From Candidatus Gastranaerophilales bacterium (GTDB lineage Bacteria > Cyanobacteriota > Vampirovibrionia > Gastranaerophilales > Gastranaerophilaceae), in assembly GCA_023662705.1 (NCBI GenBank), contig JAMPIM010000006.1:5842-62066 (forward strand): 56,225 bases of DNA. The letters are read 5' to 3'. Below the pieces are notes generated by a model. The model ran no database searches, had not been told where the DNA came from, and was given only the letters and a program-made list of their open reading frames with translations. Both the position numbers and the translations under genes were made by a program. Position 1 is the stretch's first letter; each line of letters opens with the position of its first letter. Positions 42,371 through 51,169 of this stretch are shown piece after piece.

Positions 42371-42399
42371 ATTATAGCATTATTCTTTAATTTTCTCAA
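42371..42399 (-). promoter_or_regulatory. Promoter of M48-like gene, predicted leaderless
   Basis: Minus strand TTGAGA (42399-42394), 17 bases, TATAAT (42376-42371), seven bases, ATG 42363. It lies within the last codons of the upstream glycosyltransferase gene. Confidence 0.65.
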
Positions 42400-44110
42400 G
42401 AATTTGCGGATATGCTTGAGCCATTCTTGCGAAAGCTTCATCAGGAGAAATACCGCGTCCTGATTTATTGTTAATCTTACATAAACCGCTATCGGCAGTC
42501 CCGTCAACACAAAGCATTTCTTCATTAAAACCATCTACAACCTGAATTTTAGTATTATTCAAAATTGCCATTACCCACAAATAAATATCATCGTGTGTCG
42601 GCACTAATGAAGTAAATTTGTCTTTATCCAAAATATCTTTATACAAACTTCCAGGAGGGAATAAACAACCTGAACCTCCCATCAGCTGGTTTGCAAAAGA
42701 TGCTTGTGTATCATTCTTGGAAAGCTGTTCGTCACGCGAATACAAATTAGTAATTTGCCCGTCTTTAACCGTCATTTTTACGGCTCGTTTTACATAAACA
42801 TTTTTAGGGTTTTGCAAATATGCATTATATAAACTTTCAAGCCAGTCTTCCGCATAGTACAAATCGTCATCAGCTGTAACAATTATGTCATTAGGAAATT
42901 CTCTTAGAGTCGGGATTATTTTTTTATAAGAATATAAATTCTCGCACCATCTTATCTCTAAACCAAAATTCCTGAGTTCAAGCAGTTCTTTAGGCAATAC
43001 CGATTCTTTGCCCTCAAATTCTTCCTCTGCCAGCCACAAAATAAGTCGATCAGGTTTTACGGTCTGCCTTAAAAGATTATTGATTGTAGTTGCAGCATAA
43101 TTAATTCTTCCCGGGTGAGTTGTTAGTGAAACTATTAGCTGAGGATTTCTTTTTTGCTCTGTAACTCCGCGAGTTTTAACAGGTAAAGAATAAAAATCCA
43201 CATTATGACGAATAGCTGCGCGGAAGAATAAAAAATTAAAAATATAATGACCGTCAAAATCCTTGAATTTAAAAACAGGAAGAAAGCTGAACAAATAACA
43301 TGTATTTATAAAATTCTTTTCTTTAATTTTTAATAAAGGTAATTTAGATAGATAAAATGTTCGTTTAGTTATATTTTTATACTTCTCTGATAATGGAAGA
43401 TTATTATTCTTAAAAAACTTTGTAATAAATTTTTTAGCATAAAAATGATCACGCTGTTTTTGTTTGGAAGGCAGCGTTTTTACTATAGAATTGTAGTTAA
43501 CTCTATAATAATAACAAGTATCGGGAACGGTTACTAATTTATGAGAATTTTTCAGCACCTGCGGAAGCCATAAAACATCCTCAAAATAAACACCTTCATA
43601 AAAAAGAAAATTTTTAATAATATCTTTTTTGAAAAGTTTACCACAGACATAACAAAAACGAGGCACTCCGCAAATATTTATTTTCTCATCTAATGTTTGT
43701 AAAACTTCTAAATTTTTATAGTTAAGTTTTAATTTGTTACTATACTTTCCTGCCCTAATCATGGATGTAACTGCTATATCACAATTATGTTTAACTACAG
43801 CATCATAAAGTTTTTCAATGTAATCTTTGGCAATATAGTCATCAGCATCAATAAATGCAATATACTCTCCGCTGGCATTCTGAAGTGCTTTATTTCTTGC
43901 AGCAGAAGGACCTGCATTATTCTGAGCTATAAACTTAATTCTTGAATCTTTTTGAGCAAACTCTAAGATAATTTCTCTAGTTCTATCGGTTGAACCATCA
44001 TCTACTATAATTATTTCTAAATTTTTAAAACTCTGATTGATTAAACTATTTAAACACTCACCTATATAATTCTCAACATTATATGCAGGGACTATAATTG
44101 AAACATTCAT
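42380..44110 (-). CDS. Two-domain family-2 glycosyltransferase
   Basis: 576 residues. N-terminal GT2 domain (1-~215): SIIVPAYNVENYIGECL, VDDGSTDRT, FIDADDYI. A ~110-residue linker, then a second GT-A-like domain (~328-560): IVSLTTHPGRINYAATTINNLLRQTVKPDRL, TADDDLYY, QLMGGSGCLFPPGS. The second has the DxD-like metal site and resembles capsular/LPS transferases. Probably adds two sugars in surface glycan assembly. AAAGGA upstream. No other sugar genes adjoin. Confidence 0.82.
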   Translation of the reverse strand: MNVSIIVPAYNVENYIGECLNSLINQSFKNLEIIIVDDGSTDRTREIILEFAQKDSRIKFIAQNNAGPSAARNKALQNASGEYIAFIDADDYIAKDYIEKLYDAVVKHNCDIAVTSMIRAGKYSNKLKLNYKNLEVLQTLDEKINICGVPRFCYVCGKLFKKDIIKNFLFYEGVYFEDVLWLPQVLKNSHKLVTVPDTCYYYRVNYNSIVKTLPSKQKQRDHFYAKKFITKFFKNNNLPLSEKYKNITKRTFYLSKLPLLKIKEKNFINTCYLFSFLPVFKFKDFDGHYIFNFLFFRAAIRHNVDFYSLPVKTRGVTEQKRNPQLIVSLTTHPGRINYAATTINNLLRQTVKPDRLILWLAEEEFEGKESVLPKELLELRNFGLEIRWCENLYSYKKIIPTLREFPNDIIVTADDDLYYAEDWLESLYNAYLQNPKNVYVKRAVKMTVKDGQITNLYSRDEQLSKNDTQASFANQLMGGSGCLFPPGSLYKDILDKDKFTSLVPTHDDIYLWVMAILNNTKIQVVDGFNEEMLCVDGTADSGLCKINNKSGRGISPDEAFARMAQAYPQILEKIKE

Positions 44111-44148
44111 TAGTTATTCATCCTTTATATTGTGCATTATGAGGCAAA

Positions 44149-44179
44149 TTGTACAATATTGTGTTCTTTATTAAGAACA
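44149..44179. promoter_or_regulatory. Palindromes between glycosyltransferase and XRE genes
   Basis: TTGTACAA (44149-44156), ACAATATTGT (44153-44162) and TGTTCTT-TATT-AAGAACA (44162-44179, seven-base arms). They sit 34-64 bases before the HTH start and between divergent genes, as operators for autoregulation would. Confidence 0.5.
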
Positions 44180-44212
44180 TGCACGCGAGTAAAAATAACG
44201 AAAATTATAAAT

Positions 44213-44488
44213 ATGTACAATAGAAAATATGAATTACAAAAAAATTTAGGCAATGTCATCAAAGATTTAAGACAAGATAAATCAATAAATCGTTTAGCTA
44301 ACGAAATTGAACTTAGCAAATCAATCTGGTGCGAACTTGAAAAAGGCAAAAAAGATATTCGGATTTCAACATTTTGGAGAATAGCCGAAGCCTTTGAAAT
44401 AAAACCGTCCACAATGCTTGCGCTTGTAGAAAAAGAACTTGGCAAAGACTTTTCATTTTTAGAGGATACTTCTTCTTTTATAAAATAA
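44213..44488 (+). CDS. XRE-family helix-turn-helix protein
   Basis: 91 residues from ATG 44213 (MYNRKYELQKNLG); the GTG-start extension to 44132 covers the palindromes and is unlikely. HTH: NRLANEIELSKSIWCELEKGKKDIRISTFWRIAEAF. Single domain, no sensor. Divergent from the glycosyltransferase gene. No ribosome site is visible, so the start is uncertain. Confidence 0.8.
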   Translation: MYNRKYELQKNLGNVIKDLRQDKSINRLANEIELSKSIWCELEKGKKDIRISTFWRIAEAFEIKPSTMLALVEKELGKDFSFLEDTSSFIK

Positions 44489-44500
44489 AACTTTACCCCC

Positions 44501-44528
44501 TTGCATATATAATTTCAAGTGATATTAT
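44501..44528 (+). promoter_or_regulatory. Promoter for the FNT transporter
   Basis: TTGCAT, 16 bases, TATTAT. Predicts a ~90-base leader. Confidence 0.5.
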
Positions 44529-44547
44529 CATAGGGGTAAATAAATTT

Positions 44548-44594
44548 GGGGAGTAAATCCGCTCTACCATCTTAAAAGACGAGAGATTCACCCC
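44548..44594 (+). promoter_or_regulatory. Structured 5' leader of the FNT gene
   Basis: Nested pairings: GGGG (44548-51) with CCCC (44591-94), AATC (44556-59) with GATT (44585-88), CTCT with AGAG, and an apical TCTT/AAGA. About 30 bases before the ribosome site. It may be a cis-acting RNA; I match it to no known riboswitch. Confidence 0.4.
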
Positions 44595-44625
44595 TCAAAA
44601 AGAAATATAAATAGGAGAAGGAAAA

Positions 44626-45489
44626 ATGGAAGAAAAAGTTATTTCTACTCAAGACTGCCTTACACCTAGTACTGCTGCCCACGAATTGTGCGACAAGGTT
44701 ATGACAGGAAAAGCAGAATACAGTAAAACAAAACTAATTTCACTTGCAATCGCAGCAGGTGCATTTATCGCATTTGGTGCTCAAGTATCATTAACAGTTA
44801 TGACAGGTGACTCTAACATGGGTTGGGGTTTCACTAAATTAATCGGTGCAATGACATTCGCTACAGGTTTGATGCTTGTTACTTTGACAGGTGCTGAATT
44901 GTTCACAGGTAATGTTATGATGACATTCTCTGTTTTAGAAAAGAAACTAAGCCTATGGAAACTTTTAAGAAACTGGTCATTTGTTTATTCATTCAACTTT
45001 GTTGGTTCAATTCTTGTTGCTGCGTTGGTTTACGGAGCAGGAATGGGACACAACGGAGGAGATGCAGTTGGCGCAACATCTATGCAGACAGCATTCTCAA
45101 AAGTTAATTTAACATTTGCAGAAGCTTTCTTTAGAGGCATTCTTTGTAACTGGCTTGTATGTTTAGCTATCTTTATGGCTTCAACATCAAAACGTGTTAT
45201 CGGTAAGATTTTTGCAATCTTCTTCCCGATTATGACATTCGTTGCTTCAGGTTATGAGCACTCTGTTGCAAATATGTTCTTCATTCCAAACGGTATTTTA
45301 ATGAAACACATGCCATCAGTTGTTGCAGCTTCCGGCTTAACTCCTGATCAGTTAGCAACTCTTTCTTGGAAAGCATTCTTTGTACACAACTTAATCCCTG
45401 TAACTTTAGGAAACATGGTTGGTGCATTCGTATTCGTTGTACTACTTTTCTGGACAGCTTATTTAAGAGAAGAACACAGACAACACTAG
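44626..45489 (+). CDS. Formate/nitrite transporter (FNT) family channel
   Basis: 287 residues, six helices. GAELFTGNVMM, RGILCNWLVCLA and VASGYEHSVANMFF, TLGNMVGA are the FNT signatures with the central His. Passes formate or nitrite; FocA is most likely in a fermenter, but NirC cannot be excluded as no neighbour helps. AGGAGAAGG upstream. Confidence 0.93.
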   Translation: MEEKVISTQDCLTPSTAAHELCDKVMTGKAEYSKTKLISLAIAAGAFIAFGAQVSLTVMTGDSNMGWGFTKLIGAMTFATGLMLVTLTGAELFTGNVMMTFSVLEKKLSLWKLLRNWSFVYSFNFVGSILVAALVYGAGMGHNGGDAVGATSMQTAFSKVNLTFAEAFFRGILCNWLVCLAIFMASTSKRVIGKIFAIFFPIMTFVASGYEHSVANMFFIPNGILMKHMPSVVAASGLTPDQLATLSWKAFFVHNLIPVTLGNMVGAFVFVVLLFWTAYLREEHRQH

Positions 45490-45498
45490 TAAAATTTC

Positions 45499-45527
45499 AA
45501 GGTGCGTCGCTTTGACGCACCTTTTTT
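45499..45527 (+). terminator. Terminator after the FNT gene
   Basis: GGTGCGTC / GACGCACC stem, five-base loop, T6. Its right arm overlaps the -35 of the next gene. Confidence 0.92.
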
Positions 45528-45540
45528 GATGGGATAAAAT
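45512..45540 (+). promoter_or_regulatory. Porin promoter, predicted leaderless
   Basis: TTGACG, 17-base spacer, TAAAAT, six bases, ATG 45547. One of the clearest examples of the leaderless arrangement. The -35 is built from the terminator hairpin. Confidence 0.7.
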
Positions 45541-45546
45541 AGAGAT

Positions 45547-46737
45547 ATGAAAAAGATTTTACCAATATTAATAGCATTTTTAATAACATTTAATTTAGCC
45601 TACGCAGACGAAACCATACAATCTGCGGGCTTAGAAGAAGTTGTATTAGAAAATCCTATTAATGTTGATGAAAACGTACCGGAAGAAAATTGTAATCTGC
45701 CTCAAGAAAAAACATTACGTGAAAAACTCAGTGATGTTTATCACCTTGAAGTTGAACAAATCGACAAACCTAATTATCTTTTAAAAGATATATTAACCAA
45801 ACATTTTGATGAAGATTCTATCTGGGACAGAACACAATTGTGGGGCGGATATAACGGCGATATCGGAATGTATTTTTATGAAGACGGCCCAAATACAAAC
45901 CACTATGAATTCAACACAATAAACGTCGGCTATGACGGATTTTTAAAAGATAACAAAGGTGATTTTAGAATAATGCTTAACTATGCACCTTATTCAAGCA
46001 GAAATGTTATCCAAAACCTTTTTGCCGATATGTATGTTGCAACTAACGCAATTCCTCACCACAGAATTATGGTTGGTAATACAAGACCGCCTTTAGGAAT
46101 GGAAGGTTCATACAGCCCTTTTGTTTTACCATTTATGGCACGTCCGCAAATCTCAAGAACATTTGCAACCGTACGTAAACTGGGTGCAAGAGTTGGCGGA
46201 GATTACAGCCTTATGGATTATGATTTCGGGGTTTATAGTTCCGATACTTACTTCAATGAGTTCTTCCCGGGAGCAGAATTCATAGGTAAAGTTGAATTCA
46301 AACCTCTTGCTAAAACTGACGGCAAATACGGAAAACTTCTTATCGGCGGAAGTATGGATGCAGGGCATAGAGACACTAATTTTTGTGTAACAGGTGCTCA
46401 TATTCAGTATGAATATAAAAAATTCATGGCGAATTTTGAATGGGCTAACGCAAACGGTTACAACGGCCCGAGCGGAGTGCAGACTGATAAACACGCAAGC
46501 GGATTCTATACAACTCTTGCTTATAGAATCACACCAAAAGTTCAGGCATTATTAAGATATGATGAACTCAATCCGAACCATGACATCAGCCATAACAATA
46601 AACGCGAATATACAGCAGGGATTAACTATTTTATAAAAGGTCAAGGACTAAAACTTATCTTGAATTATGTCTTCTGCCAGAACGATGCTGCAAAAGATTC
46701 ACATAGAATTTTGCTGGGAACGCAAATATTGTTATAA
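45547..46737 (+). CDS. Outer-membrane porin-like beta-barrel
   Basis: 396 residues. Signal peptide MKKILPILIAFLITFNLAYA. Acidic, low-complexity stretch (~25-55), then amphipathic beta strands: WGGYNGDIGMYFYEDG, NTINVGYDGFLKDNKGDFRIMLNYAPYS, NTRPPLGMEG, RKLGARVGGDYSLMDYDFGVYSS. C-terminal strand ends in GTQILL. Resembles phosphate-selective porin O/P. Convergent with nnrD, overlapping by six bases. Confidence 0.8.
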   Translation: MKKILPILIAFLITFNLAYADETIQSAGLEEVVLENPINVDENVPEENCNLPQEKTLREKLSDVYHLEVEQIDKPNYLLKDILTKHFDEDSIWDRTQLWGGYNGDIGMYFYEDGPNTNHYEFNTINVGYDGFLKDNKGDFRIMLNYAPYSSRNVIQNLFADMYVATNAIPHHRIMVGNTRPPLGMEGSYSPFVLPFMARPQISRTFATVRKLGARVGGDYSLMDYDFGVYSSDTYFNEFFPGAEFIGKVEFKPLAKTDGKYGKLLIGGSMDAGHRDTNFCVTGAHIQYEYKKFMANFEWANANGYNGPSGVQTDKHASGFYTTLAYRITPKVQALLRYDELNPNHDISHNNKREYTAGINYFIKGQGLKLILNYVFCQNDAAKDSHRILLGTQILL

Positions 46738-47505
46738 TATTTCCTTAACCGCTTTATGCAAATACTTTGGTATATCAGAAGCTAAAACACAATATTCTGT
46801 TAGTTCTTCAGATGCAATTTCTCCTGCACGAGAGTGGAGATACACACCCAGCTTTGCAGCTTCAAATAAATTTACGCCCTGTGCAAGAAGTCCTGCAATG
46901 ATACCCGCCAAAACATCACCAGAACCTGCTTTTGCAAGAGCTGAGTTACCATGCTGATTTATAAAAAATTCATCCTTTGAACAAATAATTGTTCTATGAG
47001 TTTTAAGAACAGTTACACAATTATATTTTTCGGTTAATCTTTTTGCACTGCCTTCTAAATCATTCAAAACTTCATTTAAGCCGCAGTCTAAAAGCCTCGC
47101 AGCTTCTAAAGGATGCGGAGTAATAATAAGATTTTGGGGTAAATCAAGTCTCAATTTAGATAATATGTTCAAGCCATCTGCATCAATAACAACAGGGATT
47201 TGTTTATCTTGCAGCTTTTTTATTACTTTTTTAAACAAAGCAATCTGGTTTCCCAAACCGCAGCCAATCAAGACAACAGAAAAGATTTTTAATTCAGGAA
47301 ATTTTCTTAAATAAACCGCCTCAGGTAAAAGTGCAGAAACAGAACGAATCACATCAGGAGTCGAATACAAAGCCGAAAAACCCGCTCCGATTTTTAACGA
47401 ACTCACAGTTGCAAGATAAGCCGCACCGATATAATCCTTAGAACCGCAAACATTCAGAACTTTGCCAAAAGTTCCTTTATTTGAATTCTGTTCACGTACA
47501 GGCAT
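46732..47505 (-). CDS. nnrD: ADP-dependent NAD(P)H-hydrate dehydratase
   Basis: 257 residues from ATG 47505, just after the trmL stop, with GGAT upstream. GKVLNVCGSKDYIGAAYLA, VIDADGLNIL, ITPHPLEAARL and NSALAKAGSGDVLAGIIAG are the ribokinase-fold YjeF-C signature. Repairs hydrated NADH/NADPH. Usually fused to the NnrE epimerase; here it stands alone. Confidence 0.93.
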   Translation of the reverse strand: MPVREQNSNKGTFGKVLNVCGSKDYIGAAYLATVSSLKIGAGFSALYSTPDVIRSVSALLPEAVYLRKFPELKIFSVVLIGCGLGNQIALFKKVIKKLQDKQIPVVIDADGLNILSKLRLDLPQNLIITPHPLEAARLLDCGLNEVLNDLEGSAKRLTEKYNCVTVLKTHRTIICSKDEFFINQHGNSALAKAGSGDVLAGIIAGLLAQGVNLFEAAKLGVYLHSRAGEIASEELTEYCVLASDIPKYLHKAVKEIL

Positions 47506-47506
47506 T

Positions 47507-47950
47507 TTATAATCCAAGTTGTCTTATAACCTCATAAGCTACAATGGCTACCGAATTTGAAAGATTCAAGCTTCTCTGCCCTTCTTTCATCGGAATCGTA
47601 AGAGCAGTTTCTGCTGTAACATATTCAGCAGGCAATCCTCTGGATTCAGGCCCGAAGACAATAAAATCATTATCTTTAAACTCAATATCAGTATATTTTC
47701 TTTTAGTTTTTGTTGTCAGATAAAAGAATCTACCATCAGGAAACTCTTGAAACAATTCCTCCATCGAGTTAACCTTATGCAAATCAACACTATCCCAGTA
47801 ATCTAAACCTGCTCGTTTTGTATATTTACTTGATAGTGAAAATCCTAGTTTTCCAACAAGAAACAAACGCGCACCCGTACAAGCACATAAACGTGCAATA
47901 TTGCCTGTATTTTGAGGAATTTCAGGTTCGTATAAAACGATATTAAGCAT
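47507..47950 (-). CDS. trmL: tRNA (cytidine/uridine-34 2'-O)-methyltransferase
   Basis: 147 residues, SPOUT fold. EPEIPQNTGNIARLCACTGA, FGPESRGLP and SLNLSNSVAIVAYEV form the knot. Methylates the wobble ribose of tRNA-Leu isoacceptors. Overlaps the next gene upstream by eight bases. Confidence 0.94.
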   Translation of the reverse strand: MLNIVLYEPEIPQNTGNIARLCACTGARLFLVGKLGFSLSSKYTKRAGLDYWDSVDLHKVNSMEELFQEFPDGRFFYLTTKTKRKYTDIEFKDNDFIVFGPESRGLPAEYVTAETALTIPMKEGQRSLNLSNSVAIVAYEVIRQLGL

Positions 47951-48539
47951 CTTTTTTATCCTGGAATAAGTACTTAGCTTCTAATACAACAGGAATACCG
48001 CGAACTACACAGAACACAATCGCAAACACCGCTGCCCAGTAACCGATTTGCCAGATAATATCACTATTAGGACAAGTAGGAGTCTTAGCTGCAATAATAA
48101 GAATAAATGCAAGAACTTTTGCAACAGCATAGCTTATTCTCATAAATTTTGAACCTGTGATGAATTTACAAACAGGATTAACCTGCATACCAAATGGAGT
48201 CAATCCGTGTTCCATAGCCGCACTTCTGATTGTATCAGTAATAAATCCTCTTGTAATTGCAATAAGCGGGAACAAAATACTAATCCAGCCCATAACTGCA
48301 AACAATATCCAATAAGTATTTTCTACAATTCTATCGCCCATAATATCAAGCAAAGCACCAAACTTTGACTCTTCATGGAATTTTCTTGCAACATAGCCGT
48401 CAACACCATCAAGTGCGAATGCGATTATTGTAAGCACAAGCGCCCACATATAAGCTACCGAATTTCCTTCTGCAACATAAATCAAATACACTGCAAAAAA
48501 CATTACAAAAATTCTGAATATCGAAATAAAGTTTGCCAT
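47943..48539 (-). CDS. CDP-alcohol phosphatidyltransferase
   Basis: From ATG 48539 (MANFISIFRI), with AAAGG upstream; about 198 residues. LDGVDGYVARKFHEESKFGALLDIMGDR matches DGx2DGx2ARx8Gx3Dx3D. Several helices. Might be PgsA (glycerol phosphate) or another polar-head transferase; not settled. Confidence 0.88.
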   Translation of the reverse strand: MANFISIFRIFVMFFAVYLIYVAEGNSVAYMWALVLTIIAFALDGVDGYVARKFHEESKFGALLDIMGDRIVENTYWILFAVMGWISILFPLIAITRGFITDTIRSAAMEHGLTPFGMQVNPVCKFITGSKFMRISYAVAKVLAFILIIAAKTPTCPNSDIIWQIGYWAAVFAIVFCVVRGIPVVLEAKYLFQDKKDA

Positions 48540-48555
48540 TTTTTTAACCTTTGGG

Positions 48556-48640
48556 CGGTGCACATTTTGTAATAACTACCAACTTATAGTAATGCTCGTC
48601 CGTGCACCTTTGGAAGAGACTACAAGAGAGTTCGCGTGGG
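48556..48640. repeat. Dispersed repeat, copy 3
   Basis: Holds ACCAACTTATAGTAA and TCGTCCG (48578-48602) as at 21335-21364, an inverted GGTGCAC/GTGCACC pair (48557-48608), and on the minus strand ACGCGAAC with CTCTTGTAG. GC-rich island in the gap after the oxidoreductase gene. Confidence 0.5.
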
Positions 48641-48644
48641 TGGA

Positions 48645-49643
48645 TTAAACCTTCATACGAGATAACGCGAAGTCTTTTTTATTCAAATCTTCAAGCTTTG
48701 CACCCATCATAATCTTTTCAGCTTCTTCAAGAACTCTGGTTACTGTTAAACCGTTATCTCCGTCAGAACGAGCTTTCTGACCTGACGCACAACAATTAAC
48801 AAAATGCTGGCATTCAAGTTTCAGCGGTTCGATTTCAAGATAATCAATCGGGTAATCCTGAGTATTTGCAGGAATAAAGTTATCATATACTTTCAACTTG
48901 TTAGCTGGAAGTGTATCATCAAATATTGCAGTCGCCTTTGTTCCGCGAACCAACAAAGTTACATGTTTTTGCGGTGTAATCCAGCTGTCTGAAATATGAG
49001 CAATCATTCCGCCTTCAAACTCTATTCCGATATGGGTAATATCCATAATCGAATTTTGTTCTGATGAACATCCGATTGCAGAAATAACCTTAACAGGGTT
49101 TTTACCTGTAGCGTAAGCAATCATTGAAACATCATGCGGAGCTAAATCCCACATTACACTTCTGTCATTCTTATGATAATTTACGTTCAATCTGTCAGAT
49201 TGAGCATAAACAACTTCGCCGAGAACACCTTCTTCAATAAGCATTTTCAAACGATTAACAGCAGGATGGTAAAGAAGCAGATGACCAACCATCAATACTA
49301 AGCCTTTTTCATCAGCTAATTCATTAAGAACTCTTGCTTCTTCTGCAACAGTTGAAATCGGTTTTTCAACATAAACATTTTTACCCGCTTCAAGCATTGC
49401 TTTAACAAGTTTAAAGTGTGTATGAGAAGGAGTTACAACTACTACACCCGTAATAGTTTTATCGTTAATAATATCATTAAAATCTTTTGTAACTTTTACG
49501 CCCGGAAATTGTTCCTGAACAGTTTTAAGAGATTCGTCATCCAAATCACAAACAATATCTAAAACATTCAAATTATAAAAGTTTCGGACAATATTTCTAC
49601 CCCACATACCGAAACCGATAACAGCAATTTTTTGTTCTTTCAT
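48645..49643 (-). CDS. Gfo/Idh/MocA-family oxidoreductase
   Basis: 332 residues. N-terminal Rossmann IAVIGFGMWGRNIVRNF; VVVTPSHTHFKLVKAMLEAGKNVYVEKPIS has the catalytic-region EKP; WDLAPHDVSMI is typical of the sugar-oxidoreductase branch. Probably acts on a nucleotide sugar for surface glycan. AAGGAAAG upstream; TATAAT ~40 bases upstream. Confidence 0.9.
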   Translation of the reverse strand: MKEQKIAVIGFGMWGRNIVRNFYNLNVLDIVCDLDDESLKTVQEQFPGVKVTKDFNDIINDKTITGVVVVTPSHTHFKLVKAMLEAGKNVYVEKPISTVAEEARVLNELADEKGLVLMVGHLLLYHPAVNRLKMLIEEGVLGEVVYAQSDRLNVNYHKNDRSVMWDLAPHDVSMIAYATGKNPVKVISAIGCSSEQNSIMDITHIGIEFEGGMIAHISDSWITPQKHVTLLVRGTKATAIFDDTLPANKLKVYDNFIPANTQDYPIDYLEIEPLKLECQHFVNCCASGQKARSDGDNGLTVTRVLEEAEKIMMGAKLEDLNKKDFALSRMKV

Positions 49644-49715
49644 ACCTACTTACTCTTTCCTTTATTATTAATATAATTATAGTACAAGTAAGTTTTTGCG
49701 TAAAGAGCAGGTTAA

Positions 49716-50168
49716 TTATTCTTTATTCTCATTATTTGCATTCAACGATTTTAGACGTTTTGCCGGATCTGTTATATGAGTAATTCTCAAACCGAAATTA
49801 TCTTCGATAACAACAACTTCACCATACGCAATTAATTTACCGTTTGCAAACAATTCGACAGGTTCACCCGCTGCCTTATTAAGAGTAACAATAGATCCTT
49901 TTGTCAATTCCAAAACTTTTTTGATTGGCAATTCAGTTCTGCCAAGTTCAACAGTTAATTGAAGTTTTACATCTAAAAGAATATTCAAGTTCTGGTTTTG
50001 AGGGCCCTGCACCTGCTCTAAATCTTCAAAAGATGCAAACTGAACAGGCTGAACTGTAACTGTTGATTCTGTTTTTTCAGACTTAACAGTTTCCGGTTCA
50101 TAAGCTTCCGCTTCTGATTCGTTAATACTATTATTTAAATCTTCAAATTCATCATCACCTGGAAACAT
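49716..50168 (-). CDS. fliN: Flagellar motor switch protein FliN
   Basis: 150 residues. C-terminal SpoA domain (LNILLDVKLQLTVELGRTELPIKKVLELTKGSIVTLNKAAGEPVELFANGKLIAYGEVVVIEDNFGLRIT, given in parts) forms the C-ring base. The first ~60 residues are acidic. GGGGGAG upstream; 11 bases after fliM. Confidence 0.94.
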   Translation of the reverse strand: MFPGDDEFEDLNNSINESEAEAYEPETVKSEKTESTVTVQPVQFASFEDLEQVQGPQNQNLNILLDVKLQLTVELGRTELPIKKVLELTKGSIVTLNKAAGEPVELFANGKLIAYGEVVVIEDNFGLRITHITDPAKRLKSLNANNENKE

Positions 50169-50179
50169 CTACTCCCCCT

Positions 50180-51160
50180 TTAAAAATAGTTTCGTAATAA
50201 TTCGTGCATTTCATCATACACATCAGTAATTTTAACACAAATATTATCTTTTATAGTTCCCGGACGGGCAAAGAATTTCTTCTCACCGTTAACTTTTACA
50301 ACCAAATCGTCCTGAACCTTGTTATCAAGCTTAATAATATCACCCTCGGTTAATTGCAAGAAATCATCCAGAGTAATATTACAAGAACCAAACTGAACTC
50401 TTAAATCAACATTTGAAGAATTCAATTTTGAAATCATTTTCAATCTTTCTTCATTAGATGCAACCAAACCTTTTGTTTGGAAAATATGCTGTGTGCTTAA
50501 GTGTCCCAAAACAGTTTCCAAAACAGGATATGGGAAACACAAGCTGAACAATCCGAAATGTTTTCCTGCAACCTGTACTTCAAAAGTCAAAAGCGCAACA
50601 ATTTCACCCGCAGTTGCAACCTGAATAGACTGATAGTTATCATCAATACTTATAAATTTCCCCGTAACAGGAATAATCGTATTCCATGAATCTTCAAGCG
50701 ATTGAATAATAATATTAATAATCTTTTTAACCAGAGCTTTTTCAATATCTGTAAGCTCTTTTGAGTTTGGATCGACAGTCCCGATACCGCCAAGCATACG
50801 GTTTACAATACAAGTTAAAACCTCAAAACTTATACCCAAAAGAATCTGCCCTGACAAAGGCTCGAATTCAAACACCCCGACACTGATAGGTGACGGCATT
50901 GAACGAACAAACTCTTCATAAGTAAGCTGGTCAACAGAAACGATTTCAATCTCAACTCTCATACGAAGATAACCGCTGAGAATAAGCGAAATTGCTTTAG
51001 AGAATTCTCTGTGAATATCTCTTAACGCTCTTAAATTATCTTTTGAAAACTTGTCAGGACGTCGGAAGTTATAAAGCTTATAACTCTTGTGCTCGGCTTC
51101 ATCAAATTCCTCTTCAAACCCTGCTGTTTCTTTATTTATTAAATCGTTTTTGTCTGACAT
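50180..51160 (-). CDS. fliM: Flagellar motor switch protein FliM, N-terminal motif missing
   Basis: 326 residues. YKLYNFRRPDKFSKDNLRAL and the GGIG middle domain and a C-terminal SpoA domain are clear. The N-terminus reads MSDKNDLINKETAGFEEEFD and lacks the LSQEEIDALL motif that binds CheY-P. So it can form a C-ring but may not respond to CheY. Confidence 0.93.
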   Translation of the reverse strand: MSDKNDLINKETAGFEEEFDEAEHKSYKLYNFRRPDKFSKDNLRALRDIHREFSKAISLILSGYLRMRVEIEIVSVDQLTYEEFVRSMPSPISVGVFEFEPLSGQILLGISFEVLTCIVNRMLGGIGTVDPNSKELTDIEKALVKKIINIIIQSLEDSWNTIIPVTGKFISIDDNYQSIQVATAGEIVALLTFEVQVAGKHFGLFSLCFPYPVLETVLGHLSTQHIFQTKGLVASNEERLKMISKLNSSNVDLRVQFGSCNITLDDFLQLTEGDIIKLDNKVQDDLVVKVNGEKKFFARPGTIKDNICVKITDVYDEMHELLRNYF

Positions 51161-51169
51161 TTCCCGTTC

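Noticed and set aside
42364..42534. 57-codon extension of the M48-like gene
   Set aside because: Lies within the glycosyltransferase gene; the shorter form starts with a signal peptide and has a promoter.
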